From Ampelocalamus luodianensis (lineage: Eukaryota; Streptophyta; Magnoliopsida; Poales; Poaceae): a DNA stretch of 64,000 bases. Numbering within the stretch: the stretch's first letter is position 1; every line of letters begins with the position of its first letter. The stretch covers positions 23,487,080 through 23,551,079 of the forward strand of contig CM070617.1 of the NCBI GenBank assembly GCA_036346255.1, given 5' to 3'. The notes beneath the pieces were generated by a model. The model made no database searches. It worked only from the letters and a program-made list of their open reading frames with translations, and was not told the origin of the DNA. Positions 1 through 11,842 of the stretch are shown piece by piece. The position numbers and the translations under genes are program-made.

Positions 1-371
1 AATTCTCGGTCGGCCCTGCTCCGTGCGAGGCTGGCTCGCGAGCAGCAAATCTTGCAGCTGTTCTTGGCGTGTGACGCGCGATTGCACAAAGTCTAATTAA
101 TTCGGATCTACTCATTAGTTAGCTGAGAGCCACGGCTCGTTACTCATAAGTACCAGTAATCATCTGTGGGGCTGAGGTAGAGTGCATGATACATTACGAT
201 GTGAGCTTGTAACAACAGCCTTTGTCAGCCATTGAACTCTGCTTTAAGCACTGGTCCAGAGGAACCCTAATCAAGAGACCCCATGCATCATCCTCGGGCT
301 GCGCTGCACTGCACTGCACTGCAAAGCTTGCACTTACTTGCAAAGAAAATATTGTGGTATTTATGTAGCAA

Positions 372-567
372 ATGTATTGTGTGCTGTACGAGGACTATGA
401 TGATGAGATAGTGATACGGTATCTCAGTGTCTTGATGCATGGCAGGATGATAAAGGTGGAGATTGCGAAGGAGGCCGTGGACCTGCATGACAGGTGCATC
501 CCTCGGAAGCCCAAGAGCAAGAAAGACGGCTACCTGGTGATCTCCGGCAGCGCGCATGTAAGTAAAA
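372..567 (+). pseudogene. possible isolated exon or gene fragment, unknown product
   Basis: An open frame starting at 372 runs through a compact, coding-like stretch (residues such as KVEIAKEAVDLHDRC and PRKPKSKKDGYLVISGS) up to a good donor-like sequence, CAT|GTAAGTAAAAG, at 566-568, and then stops at 581. A possible acceptor (GCATGGCAG) lies near 440-448. I do not recognise the protein family and find no matching downstream exon within the next kilobase. It could be a captured or truncated exon, an internal exon of a gene lying partly outside the window, or chance. The bases from 1 to 1560 otherwise show no gene that I can support. Confidence 0.25.
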
Positions 568-1559
568 GACTCGGACGCTGAGGAGTTTGGTTGGAACAAT
601 ATGGGCATCATCCTTAGCTCGTATGATAAACACGGCGAGCTGGCGAGTATTCCGCTACTTAATACTTCTCCTCTCATGGAGTGCACCGTAAAGAAATTAG
701 TACGAGAGTGGTCGATTGATGTCGTCAGTTTGTGAGATACCTGTGATTTCGAAGTGAGCTCTGTTAATATGTCTCAAGTTTGATTCGGTTATCTGATTCT
801 GTACTGCTAATCGGTTTTACTGTGGCATATGAACCACACGTGTACTGCTGCAGCTTATCAATTTTTTACCTTTCACCCTTCACAAATCACAACGCCACGA
901 GATTTCTATGGTCCCGTTACGCTAGGCTATGGCATCTTCTCATGAAAGTCCGTTGAATTAGGATTAACGATTAATTGCTTGGCGCACTGCTCGGAACCAC
1001 TCAAGTCTATTCCACGGCGTTTATCGTTAACAAATGCAAATTCCCTTTGTTTTTTACTCAAGACAAATGCACGTTCTGATTAGATGTAGCTAGCCTAATG
1101 CCCTAATGCTACCAGCCAGCCATAGCTTATGAGATTGCCGTAGGCAGCTCTAAGGGCATGCTCATTGGTCAGGTTTCTCAAGTTGAGCTTCAAATCTTAG
1201 GCTGGGTGATCCAAAGGGCTGGGCCTGGTTATGTACTGAAGTGCATCATAATAGAAAGGTCCACCATACCATGGCCCAACCTGAATGTCATTGAACTGCT
1301 CGGCTAATCGGCTGCCCGGCCTGGACTTTTATTGTAGCACCTCTCAGTTATGAAGCCCCACTGGCCCACTGGCTAGCATACAAACAATCACAAATTCACG
1401 AAGAAAGTGAAGTCTGCAGCGTGTAACTTTATTCTTGGCCGTCCGTTTTCGGAGGGGAAACACGAGTACTTTCCCAGCTTCCAATCACGGAAACAAGAAT
1501 TTTCACTGAAACTACCAATTGAAACAACAAGCTGCCAGGCAATAGATTTACAATCTGAC

Positions 1560-1662
1560 ATACACAACGAATAAATTGCAACTGATCAGTATCTATACAG
1601 ACGGAAAAAAACAATACACAACGAATAAATTGCAACTGATCGATATCTATACAGAAGAAGAA
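1560..1662. repeat. two-copy direct repeat, about 53-bp unit
   Basis: The motif ACAACGAATAAATTGCAACT followed by GATC and TATCTATACAGA occurs twice in tandem (about 1563-1603 and 1618-1657), separated by A-rich spacers. It lies 150-250 bases beyond the stop codon of the minus-strand zinc-finger gene, so it may fall in that gene's 3' flank or 3' UTR. Confidence 0.7.
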
Positions 1663-1805
1663 AAAAAAACAACTGAATATAGGACTAGAGCCTACGGATC
1701 TACAGTTAACGACCAATTACATGTTGTGACCACGCTCCAAAAATTAGTTTGGAATCGAATTAAACAACATGGAATCACCAGGTATGTATGTATGCACCCT
1801 ATACA

Positions 1806-2372
1806 TTATCCAAGCAGGTTAAGCAGCTGAGGCTCCGAGCTGTGATCGGCTGAGGATTCTTGGCCATCGCCGCCGTCCTCCAACGGCGGGTAGTTCAGGT
1901 CCGGCATGATGTCCGGCTGCGCCGCGCCGGATCCGGCGTCGGCGGGCGCGGTTGACGCCGCCGCCTCGCCCCTGTGCCGGCGCATGTGGCCGCCCAGCGC
2001 CTGCCCCATGGAGAACTCGAGCCCGCACACGGCGCACTCGTGCACCCGGGCCCTGTCCCTCTCGGCGCCGGCCGCGGGCTCGTGCATCAGCATCCGCGCC
2101 TGCAGCCGGGTGTGGCTGGTGCGGTGCCCGCCCAGCGCCTGGAACGACGAGAACTGCTTGCTGCACGTCTTGCACTCGAACAAGCCCTCCGCGGCCAGCG
2201 CCCTCCTGCCCGCGGCCGTCGTCGTCGTCATCGACGAAGGCTCGCTGGTCCCGCTGGCCGCCGGCGCCCTTGACGACGCGGGCGACGACAGCGAGAGCAG
2301 CGCGTCCGCGTGCACCCGGAGGCTCTCCATCTCGTTGGTCTCCCCCGCTTCCTCTCTCGTAAGGGTCATCAC
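1806..2372 (-). CDS. C2H2 zinc-finger transcription repressor (ZAT-like, two QALGGH fingers, EAR motif)
   Basis: A single-exon gene encoding 188 aa. Two plant-type C2H2 fingers are visible: residues 65-87 (FECKTC...SSFQALGGHRTSH) and 111-133 (HECAVC...SMGQALGGHMRRH), each with CX2C, QALGGH and HX3H spacing. A C-terminal DLNYPP at about 158-163 matches the DLNxxP EAR repression motif. In this plant family the proteins are nuclear, bind DNA and repress transcription, often in stress responses; the family role is established, the specific targets are unknown. The start was chosen because the frame begins MMTLTREE and a TATA-like box sits about 80 bases upstream. An overlapping GC-rich frame (1819-2409) lacks any domain and is a shadow. 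The gene resembles the second C2H2 gene at 40907 in architecture but differs in the linker and tail. Confidence 0.93.
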   Translation of the reverse strand: MMTLTREEAGETNEMESLRVHADALLSLSSPASSRAPAASGTSEPSSMTTTTAAGRRALAAEGLFECKTCSKQFSSFQALGGHRTSHTRLQARMLMHEPAAGAERDRARVHECAVCGLEFSMGQALGGHMRRHRGEAAASTAPADAGSGAAQPDIMPDLNYPPLEDGGDGQESSADHSSEPQLLNLLG

Positions 2373-2451
2373 GAGAAGAAACGGCCAGCCTTTTTTTCTC
2401 GTTTACCAATCAACGAACCAAAAATCCATTCACGTTGGCGCACGTACGTTT

Positions 2452-2459
2452 CATATATA
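2452..2459 (-). promoter_or_regulatory. TATA-like box of the C2H2 gene at 1806-2372
   Basis: On the minus strand GTATATATGA lies about 80 bases upstream of the ATG at 2372, a normal distance for a plant TATA box plus a short leader. The stretch 2373-3000 holds only this promoter region. Confidence 0.55.
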
Positions 2460-3001
2460 CTTACGAGTTATGGCAAGCTAGCTCTGGGGAGGAAGAGACG
2501 TGATAGAGTCGTTCACGTCAGAGTCGATGTGCGTGCGAACTAGCCAAGCCACTTGAAGCTTGGACACGAAGAAACGTGACGCGGTCGCACTCGTACGTAC
2601 GCATCACATCTCACATATGGTACAGCCGTCACCCGTGGCGCCTGGGAAGACATGGTTAGGCCCCAAAAGTTGCTCATCTTGCGTCGCGGACAACTCGATC
2701 CACGGCAACGCACGTACGTCCAAACGAATCGAACCTACCTAGGTGACTGCGTCTGCGGCCGCAGATTTGTAGAATTTTCCACTGGTTCGATGAAGTGCAC
2801 AAGGAATAAAGGATCGATGGGTGCAGTACACAAGTGAAAAGGGAAAGTTTCGCGTGACGCCACTTCGCAGTTTTGTTCCGGAAGGATCACTCTCCGAGTG
2901 CGTATATGGATGAGTTTGGAAGTCATCTCGGTCAGTTTTGTTCTTCCACTTGTCTATGTATTCCATCGCACACGCACGCACGTATCTTGACTATTTATTT
3001 A

Positions 3002-3317
3002 GGGCATGTATAGTGGGGTGACATCAGCCGTCTATAATACTTGCCATGTAAGATTTTTTGTGACATGGATGAGAGAGAAGGAGGAGAGAGGTAGATGCCG
3101 TCTGACATGCAACAGACGGTCTATAAGATCCTTATAGATATCACTTTTATTGTTGTATCTATGCCGTCTGTAACCCACATGTTTTATGGTCTTATTTTAT
3201 GGATGACATATATAGACAACTTAAAGACAACTCATTGTATGGATTGCGTTTAGTTCTGTCTATAAATGACATGGAAAGTATTACAGACAACCACTGTCTA
3301 TATCACTGTACATGCCC
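3002..3317. mobile_element. Tourist-like MITE (PIF/Harbinger type)
   Basis: The element begins GGGCATGTATAGTG and ends with the imperfect inverse CACTGTACATGCCC. It is flanked on both sides by TTA (2999-3001 and 3318-3320), the 3-bp target-site duplication expected of Tourist/PIF-Harbinger MITEs. It is about 316 bp, AT-rich and without coding capacity. Internal repeats of GCCGTCTRTAA-like motifs are visible. Confidence 0.8.
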
Positions 3318-3407
3318 TTAGTGAGAATACGTACATATCTTGACGAATCGAAAGTGCACGGACCATTTCTTCACAGCAGAGGACGGTGCTAGCTTGGCCG
3401 AAGTGTG

Positions 3408-3697
3408 AGAGCATGCATAATAGGTTTATGTCATTTGTCTATAGTCTCTGTCACGTACGATTTTTGCTGACATAGATGAAAGAGAATAAAGAGAGAGAAA
3501 GATGTTGTCTACAATCCTGTAATCGACTGTAGCACCAGAAACAAGAAAAACATTAAAAGATTGTGTGTTGTCTACAATCTTGTAGCCGACTGTATCACCA
3601 CAACTATTGTATGAGCTATTTTTAGTATTATCTACAGGTGATATGGAAGGTTACTATAGGCAGATGTCAGATATATAGTATATGTCTTGAGACGAGC
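3408..3697. mobile_element. probable degenerate relative of the MITE at 3002
   Basis: This stretch repeats several internal phrases of the neighbouring MITE in the same order: a GTCTATAGTCT block, a GACATAGATGAAAGAGA block, GAGAGAAAGATG and a late GATATGGAAGG. Its ends are eroded and no target duplication was resolved. It contains no gene. Confidence 0.4.
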
Positions 3698-4621
3698 GGC
3701 TTAGTCAATCCATGTTTATCAATAACAGTAGTTTATTGCGCGGCGGGCGTGCGGACCACGTAACCCACACGGCGGCGGACGTAAGGTGTGATGCACGGGT
3801 GCGCGAAGCCACGGAACCGGAAAGGTGTAGGGAACTATCACTTCACCTGTGCAACAGATACATAAAATCCAAGAGGGAATTCCTCTCTGCTTCTTGACTT
3901 TTCTATGTGTGCTTCTCGGACGCGTGCAGGGGGTTCCGGTCAGAGGCACAGAATAATATGGAAGACACTGGTACAAGTCAAACTTGGAGCTTTAACCAGT
4001 GTAGACGTGGATGTCAGGTCAGGCTGATGCGATGCGAGCGACTAGCTAGGCACAGATTAAGCTTGTACAATATACTTGGCAACTGTAGTTGATAGAGTTG
4101 TTGGGTACCTGCTTCTGCTTGGCTGCTTTGCCGTCACCTCGACACACAAGTACAGTCACATCCCAACAAGCAGGTAGGTTACAAGGGGAAATGATCGAGA
4201 AGGGAATGGCATATGCCGAACTTTTTTTTATTATGCCACTAGAAAGCCTAACGTTTGACATGCGAGCAAATTTGACCTGAAGTTTCAATTCAAGGATGGA
4301 ATAGGTAGAGAGAGAAGCCGAGGGCTGGAAGCTAGAAACAGTCATAGCGGATGCAAAACGGAAGCGGATCGAGGAGCACAGTAACACACCCGAGCTCTTT
4401 CTCTCCACGTCTGATTTAAAATGAACGAATTAGATCAATTGATACAGTACATGAGAACACAGTAAAATTGCTATAGTGTATTTCGCTGCAATAGTCATTT
4501 CACCATTTCTATAATATTGCTACTATACCATTGACCGAGCACTGTTCCCATAGACTGAAATCACTATTCTTTATGGTACAGCAAAGGATCTAGATTTAGA
4601 CGCAGAACCACAATTTTCAGT
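3698..4621. other. intergenic, no gene seen
   Basis: Short open frames on both strands show no recognisable domain, no convincing splice structure and no codon bias. I see no RNA gene or element with resolvable ends. Confidence 0.5.
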
Positions 4622-4630
4622 GAGTTTCCT

Positions 4631-4999
4631 GCACTTTTTTTTATTTAATCTTTTTTTAATTATATTTTAAAGTTAACTCCTCGCAAACTTTATTTCCAAT
4701 TCTGACCCCTTTGGTCACGCCACCACCCGTGGCGTTACAAAACAACACTGTCACGCCACAGAAAAAGTCCCCAAAATCGCACTTTTTGTCACGCCACTGG
4801 TGGTGGCGTGACCAAACAACACTATCACACCACCACCAGTGGCGTGACAAGACTTTGACCAGAAATGGGTGGCGTGACAGTGTTGTTTTGTCACACCACG
4901 GGTGGTGGCGTGACCAAAGGGGGCAGAATTGGAAATAAAGTTTGCGATAGGTTAACTTTAAAATAAAATTTAAAAAGGATTAAATAATAATAAAAATTC
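4631..4999. mobile_element. foldback MULE-like MITE with 9-bp target duplication
   Basis: The two halves are inverted copies: TTAAAGTTAAC, GCAAACTTTATTTCCAATTC and GGTCACGCCACCACC on the left are mirrored on the right as GGTGGTGGCGTGACC, GAATTGGAAATAAAGTTTGC and GTTAACTTTAA. The element is flanked by GAGTTTCCT at 4622-4630 and 5000-5008, a 9-bp duplication typical of Mutator-like elements. The centre carries several further copies of the short palindromic phrase GTCACGCCACYRSYGGTGGCG. No protein is encoded. Confidence 0.82.
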
Positions 5000-5194
5000 G
5001 AGTTTCCTCGTATGCTACGAATCCACAGCGTGACTCCAGAGTACAAATTACTACCTTCGTTACATGCCGGTCAAGACTTCGAGAGTCCTCACGAGCTGCT
5101 TTGACAGCTCCGTGTGAAAGTTCCTGGGGAATTCAAAACCCTCGCGAAAGGATCGTGGTTCTTGGCATTTTCTTCTTTTGTCCATGCTTATATT

Positions 5195-8100
5195 GAATTT
5201 TCTTTTAAATAATATTAATTTAAAAGATAATTACAAAAATAAATAGTTGGTTTTTTTTATACAAATATAGGTGCCAATTGGAGTGGCGACAGACTATTGT
5301 CACCATTCCAATTAACGACAGTAACCATATCGCTAATTGGAATAGTGGGGAGAGGTTTCTGTCGCCAATTGAACTGACGACATGGTTCTATATATATTTA
5401 TCTATTTATTAAAAATTTATGTCTAGATAATTTTGTCTAAAGATTAAGTGTATTTCATGAAGTTTTTTTTAGTAATACCTTGTAGTGTCCGCGTAGTTAA
5501 GAATCCAAAATTAGAGAAGATAACGAAATATGAAGTAGAGAATGCAAGATCGGCAACACAATTTGGAACGCGAGTTCGACGGCGCAATAACACAAATATC
5601 CCTCTTCGGAGCGAAATGAAAAAAATATATTTGGGTTTCAGGTTGCCATGTGTGTTGTTGTCCCGATTGTATTGTTCGTGGAACCGATTCTTTCAAAAAA
5701 GATTACATAATATGTAATAGTCAAAATATCTGGGAAAAGATATTTAAGTTTAAAAGATTTCATAATTTAATTGTGAAATACATGGCGCGATCGGTTTGGT
5801 TACGTACATTAGAAATGACAACATGCATGAATTAATGAGCAAACCGAAATACAACAGCGATATATGCGCGCCTTTTTTGGAATCCAAAAAGGTTGATTGG
5901 AACGAAATCGATCAGTCTTGGTAGCCCATCGGCCCTTTCCCCTTGTCTTTGGACTGTCCGTGATGTTGGTCAGTCTCGAAGTCAGCCATGTTTTGCGAAA
6001 CGGACTGGACGATTGAATAATGTTAGGATGACATAACGTATGGCCATGTTAATATTCAGGATGCATACTAAACATAACTTGCCTCTTCGATCCGTACTAC
6101 GCCCGGGCGACGGGGAGTGGTAGGATGGCCGCCGGTCTCACTAGTAGGAGCTTTCCCCTTTGTGCCACGCGCTCGGTCTGGTCGTACTCAGCTTCCTATT
6201 TGGGGGTCCTCCACCACCACCTTGCTCTCCTAGGCTCCTCCGGTGCCTTTTCAGTCGGGTCGGGTACGTAGGGTTTCTAGCGTTTAAAGGTCTTGGCTCG
6301 TATTGCATAGTTCAGCATGTACTTCTGCTAGATAAACACCCTATCGTACATGTTCGGGTCGTCGATTCATTGGAAGAAGTTGAATCGCATCTCCGGCTGC
6401 CATTATGCGCGGATGTGGTTAGGGATTTGTAGAATAGAACGTAAGATGTGGGAAATCTATGTGTCTGCAAGATTCGCTTATGAGGTGATGACCACACATG
6501 TGGTATGCCTGGGCGGCCAGGTAGGGTTTAGCCCTCTCGGCAAGCCACTTGCGCTTCCACAGGATCTTTGCGTAGAAGTTCGCCGACGAGTCCGACATCT
6601 CCTTCCTCACAGTTGTGTGAACCGAGTTTTGGTAAAGTATTGGGTGTGGTGTAGTGTTATCTTGCAGCTCTCTTCTCCTCCGCTCTTTTGGCTTGAAAGG
6701 GGGAGTGACAGAGTGTAGTCTTTTTCGGTCTGAAAAGGTGGTTTGGCATAGTGTGGTCTTTTCAATCTGATAAGGTAGTGTCGCCCACTATGATCCTTAA
6801 TGTCCGAAACGAAGGGGTGTCACGATGCTGATTCCCTCACGTGGTTACCCGTGCACACAAGAATAAATAGTATCGAAACACTACACAACACTACCATAAT
6901 GTAAGTTGTACATAAATTTATATTTATATGACATGACTGATAACAACAAGTATCTACTCGCAGGCCCTCTTGCGGCGTACCCACCACGTGGCTCCTGACC
7001 TCGTTTGGGGAACCTACGAGCGCTGGTACGAGTAGGTCGAAGGCTCAGGCAACCGAGGCACCCTATCGGTGCGATTAGCCTGAGGGGGTGTCGCTAGAGG
7101 GTTCTGTGTCGGCTGGGTCGCTCCGGGCGCACCGAGCAACGTGAAGCTCCCACAAAGACTGGCTGCTCTCGTCACGCGAAGGCCCACCGCCACCCAGGTC
7201 GAAATCGTAGTCCCCGAGCGTGACTCCTTGTGTGACACCAGCTCCTCCTCCCAAAGGGGTGCGTGAGCTGTGAAACAATAAGTTATACATGTAAACATGG
7301 TGGACATACTGAGATAATACGTTGTACATGCGTGCAAACAAAACAGACATACCTCGGTGCACGAAGGTAGCAGATGGCTCTGCGTACTCATGTTGCGTGT
7401 CGGAGGTACTCTGGACCCGCCAGAGAAAATTGTCGTTAGTGATTAGTGGAGTTCGAAATAAACAACCAGACATGAGTGTATCGTGCTGACACGCGAACTG
7501 TGCTGAGGTAATCCCAGCACAATGCCACGAGGACCCTCTCGCCATGTCCAGGTGAGGAGTTTGTGGGGCATGATGTACCGTGACACACCCCCATCCATTC
7601 ACGGGTGGGCCAAGCTCAACCGTCGCCTCGCCTTCCTAGGAGAGGATGGTACTGAGGTGGCTATGATGATGCACGTCAATGACCAAGTCAAGCAGCTCGT
7701 ACGGCCACTGCACAGCGTATCCTGGGTCCGCCATACCTAAAAATTCAGTGCATACATTGTAAAAACCACAAAACATACATAAAAAGTAATAAGAAGCGGC
7801 ATACCTAATTAATTCAATTTAAACATATAACTTGCTGCGTTCATTGTTTAAAAAGTGTCTCCGGCAATTTCGAAATACTTACTGTGTACAAATGGAAACA
7901 ATAAATAAGTTCACAATATTTTCATTCACATCTACATACCCTGTGTACCATCTTTGGATTTCTTAGAGATTTTTTAGGTGTCTAGCTATTTTCCTAGTTT
8001 AAAAATTTATTCCGATATTAACAGAATATTTAACATGCAAAAATGAAAAAAAATTAAGTTGAAATTATTTTGATTAAGCTCTGCTCTACGTACCCTATTT

Positions 8101-8982
8101 AACCACTCTCCAATTTTTATAGATTTTTTATAGGTATCCTGCTACTTTCTTTGCTTGGAAAGTGTCTCTAGCATTTACAAAATATTTACCGTGTACAAAT
8201 AAAAATAAAAAATAAGGTCACAATATTTTAATTCAGCTCTAAATACCTTATGACCGACTGTGGATTTCTTAGAGAATTTTTAGAGGTGTCTTGTTATTTT
8301 GCTAGTTCTAAAAGTATTTTTAGCATTAGCAGAATATTTACAATGCACAAATGGAAACAAAAAATTAAGTTGGGATTAACAAACAATATTTAGCTACTCT
8401 GTAATTTTAACATATTTTTAATACATATTTTTTTATTTTTAGAGGAGTCCTCCTATTTTTATGGTTTAAAAAGTATTTTTGGCATTAGCAAAATTATCTA
8501 ATGACGTATTGTACACAGATAAAATGACGTACTACATCAAACAATAATACAACTAAAATTATCTAATACATTGAATTCTATGTCGCTATTTTTATCTCCT
8601 AACCTACAATGTTTCAAATTTATGTACAAAGTTGCAAAAACATTAACCTGTTAAATGGGCAACCAAATCTGTTGCTCTGTCTGCTCTGCTACGAACCGGT
8701 AGGGCTTCACTAGGTCTCTTCTACCCTCTCTTTCGTTCTCTTCTCTTTTTTTTTGGAATTAAATTGTCCCTCCCCCCAATTTTGGAGGTTTATATAGCCA
8801 GTGCTCTGTCGCCAGTTAAACTAGCGACATGAACATATGGTTTTCTGTCGCCAGTTGAACTGGCGACAGGCAGTAAATAAGTTCTTATCGTCAATTGGAG
8901 TGCCAACATACACTATATTTGTAATTTTTTTTGACTATTTATTTTTGTAATTATTCTTTAAATTATTATTATTTAAAAAACC
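5195..8982. mobile_element. 3.8-kb MULE-like element, possibly carrying captured host sequence
   Basis: The left terminal region (about 5205-5300: AAATAATATTAATTT, AATTACAAAAATAAATAG, ACAAATATAGGTG, CCAATTGGAGTGGCGACAG) appears inverted at the right end (about 8895-8980). The direct phrase TGCTTATATTGA flanks both ends (5185-5196 and 8983-8994) and probably contains the target-site duplication. The interior at about 6100-7740 is richer in GC than the ends. I see no transposase. Minus-strand frames around 6419-6610 and 7075-7739 look weakly coding (for example MADPGYAVQWPYELLDLV near 7739), but stops and gaps interrupt them. The element is therefore non-autonomous, and the interior may be acquired gene sequence. 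Confidence 0.6.
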
Positions 8983-8999
8983 TGCTTATATTGACCATC

Positions 9000-9329
9000 T
9001 AGTTCAGGTCAAAATTATCTCCTTTTTTTCTTGTGAGAATCAATTATCCTTTTTTTGCTAGAAAGATAGTTCTGTGTTAGATGGCCTTGTTGCCTTGTTC
9101 TGCTGTGCTTTTTAGGCTTGAAGAAAGTCACCGGAGGAAGACGACATTACAGGGTAGTAAAATTAGTGTGGTCGCACTTCTTCTCAGGCTCACAAATGAA
9201 ATTGTTTGCTCGGCCCCTTGTGACATAGGCCTCTTGCTTCCTAGCCACTACAATGATTCGTCAGAGGTATAGTACAATCACAGGATGGCATGGCAAACTT
9301 GCAAACACCGGAATGTGATGTCAAACGTC
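9000..9329. other. intergenic, no gene seen
   Basis: A 63-codon frame starting at 9081 has no recognisable motif. Nothing else is supported here. Confidence 0.45.
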
Positions 9330-9337
9330 GCTAGGAC

Positions 9338-10104
9338 TAGGGGTGGAAACGGATCGAATAGTCTCGAATACGAATACATATTTTTAAAATAAATATGAAT
9401 ACATATTTTTAAAACGAATACAAATTTGAACATTCTCGAATCGAATACGAATCGAATGTCGTAACGGATACGAATTCGAATCAAATATGTACTCAATTGG
9501 GTCAAATGCGAATATCCTATAACTTTTGCGATAAATCTCGGTAGAACAAATTTGTGTAAAATGACTACACGTCTACATTCTACTGTTTAGACTCTACACT
9601 CTATACGATGCTCGTAGCAACAGCCATATCCAACAGCCACAGATCGTATGCTTCTATTCAATTTTCTTTTCATGTCCCGTACATTGTACAATAACAATTA
9701 TGCCTATCAATCAATGTGTTTTCCCCTAGTTAGTCAAACTGATCATGGGTGACACGATGCCGTGATAGGCTGACAACTGACAGGGACAACAGGGTGAGGT
9801 ATCACTTTCTGGTAGCAGACTAGTAGCCAACTGCTTTTCATGAACAGATGCAAAATCATCTCAGGATAAACAATTTCACATTTTCACAACAAAGAATACA
9901 TGTAGAAAGTTAAAGCAAGCTGGCCTGGCTGAATACAGATAGTATTTGTATTCATATCCGGATTCGTATTCGTATCCAGGGGAAAAACCTGGATAGTATC
10001 CGTATTCGTTTTCATTTGAATGCGAATTTTACTTACCACATTTGCATTTTCTCGGATACGAATATCGGATAAAATGGGTTATCCTTTACCATTTCCCATC
10101 CCTA
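9338..10104. mobile_element. non-autonomous hAT-type element
   Basis: The ends are TAGGGGTGGAAACGG and the inverse of TAGGGATGGGAAATGG. They are flanked by GCTAGGAC (9330-9337) and GCCAGGAC (10105-10112), an 8-bp target duplication with one mismatch, as expected for hAT elements. Both subterminal regions contain clusters of CGAATACGAAT / GGATACGAAT motifs, which resemble repeated transposase-binding sites. There is no open reading frame for a transposase. Confidence 0.8.
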
Positions 10105-10189
10105 GCCAGGACGCTTGGATTTTAGTCTCGAGTTTCCTAACATGTATGATTATTACTAGGTCAACTTGATGTGGTACAACTGTGTGGCA

Positions 10190-10830
10190 TTCAATTAGGA
10201 GTAAACGACACCACAAGTATACGAACTTGCGTGGTGCGTACAACTAGGCCAATGAACTATGAAACTGTGCATTTAGATCATTGAATTTGTTAAAATGACC
10301 AAGAGAGGTTCAAAGGTGGTTTTGCACGGGTGATGTGGCTGCCATATGGGACTAGGTGTTGATGTGCCATTGAGGTGGTAATTTCTCTCCCTTTTTCTCA
10401 CCCTCTAGCATTATACAAATTTCGTGACAATACTTAGATAGATATACCTAAATCGTAGAAAAAGAAAATGTTGTTGATGATAACAGAAATGCTTCTAAAG
10501 ATTAGCATCAGCCATCAAGAATGGATAAAAATGTTGAACGACATTTACAGATCTTGTCAGGTTATAAAATAATAATTGTCAAATAGAAGCACACAAAAAG
10601 GAAGATAGGCGGAACTATATGAAAGGAAAACCAGCACAACACAACTTTAAAAAAATAGTTTCACGGTTCACACAAAAATAAAATGATTTAATAGCTCAAC
10701 TTAACTGCAAAAGAGAGAGGAATTGCCACCTCAACATCTAGTCCCATATGGTCGCCATTTCAATCATGTAAAACCACATTTGAACCTCTATTGCTCGGTT
10801 TAGTAAGATTAACCGAAAAAGCAGTAGCAA
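10190..10830. mobile_element. long inverted-repeat element, class unresolved
   Basis: About 130 bases at 10272-10405 are present again in inverted, diverged form at 10690-10815; for example AGAGGTTCAAAGGTGGTTTT and CCATATGGGACTAGGTGTTGA on the left match AGAGGTTCAAATGTGGTTTT and CCATATGGGACTAGATGTTGA read from the right on the opposite strand. Exact termini and a target duplication were not resolved. The centre is AT-rich and non-coding. Confidence 0.6.
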
Positions 10831-11842
10831 AAAGGACGGACCATGCAGAAATTTCTTTCACTGGCCACTTTAGCGGTCAGCAGTCACCAGTCAGCACAAA
10901 CGATGGTCACTTACTCACTTCTAGCCAGGCGTACAGGGAAGGAACGACTGCTCCCTGATCTTGACCGGGGATCCAGCAATCTTGTGACTCCACATCACCA
11001 TCAGATATGTCTAAGCCGTTTGATCCAGTTGGTGGCTCTCTTCATATACTCCGTGTCAACGATAACATCATGAAATGGAGCTGAACGCGTTGGGGTACAT
11101 GCCATTTGCCAAGCATCTTTTGGGTGCTACCAACACCAAGTGGTGCATCATTGAAGTCAAAGCAGCTGATGATATCTGGATTGGATAGTGGGGTTGTACG
11201 CTAATGTACTTCTCTTCCCAGTTCTTACTGGCAGGCGGCAACAGGAAAAACTCACGGCTTGGTGTAGTACTAACCCATTGTCCTTCTACATCAATTGGTT
11301 TATACCATTACACACTGTACAAAATTTGTGTCCTCGCAAAAACGAGTGAAATATGCTGTGAAGGGCACAAGATCTACCCCACACTTGGTATCAAGGTAGA
11401 AGTGAGATACTAACTTCGATGAGTGAGTTCGCAACCTTATGTGTCGAGACTCAAATTTTACATCCAGATCCTCTCCACATACTGAGCTAGTCCCATGATC
11501 AATAACTAGCTCATACAGTAGAACATTGATGAATATCACACTGTACACATGGATAAAAATGATAGTAAATAAATGTAAATAAACCACATGGTTGAAGTCT
11601 TACATCATGGCCTGGGAAGTCCAAATACAAATGAAGTCTTGCAGTGGAGAAAATAACTAGGAGTGTTAACCCTCGGAATATGCCCACAGACAATCGACTG
11701 GGGTAAATAACCTAGTACTTGGCGTCATCCTCAACTCCCGATGGGTAGAGGTAATTAGTCACTGGTTGATATATTCAGGCATTGAATCCACATATATGAA
11801 CAACTATGAGTACAAAAGTACTCAACAAGCCCTTATGCCAAA

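Noticed and set aside
1819..2481. Alternative long frames over the first zinc-finger gene
   Set aside because: They are GC-driven shadows; only the 1806-2372 frame has two intact C2H2 fingers and an EAR motif.
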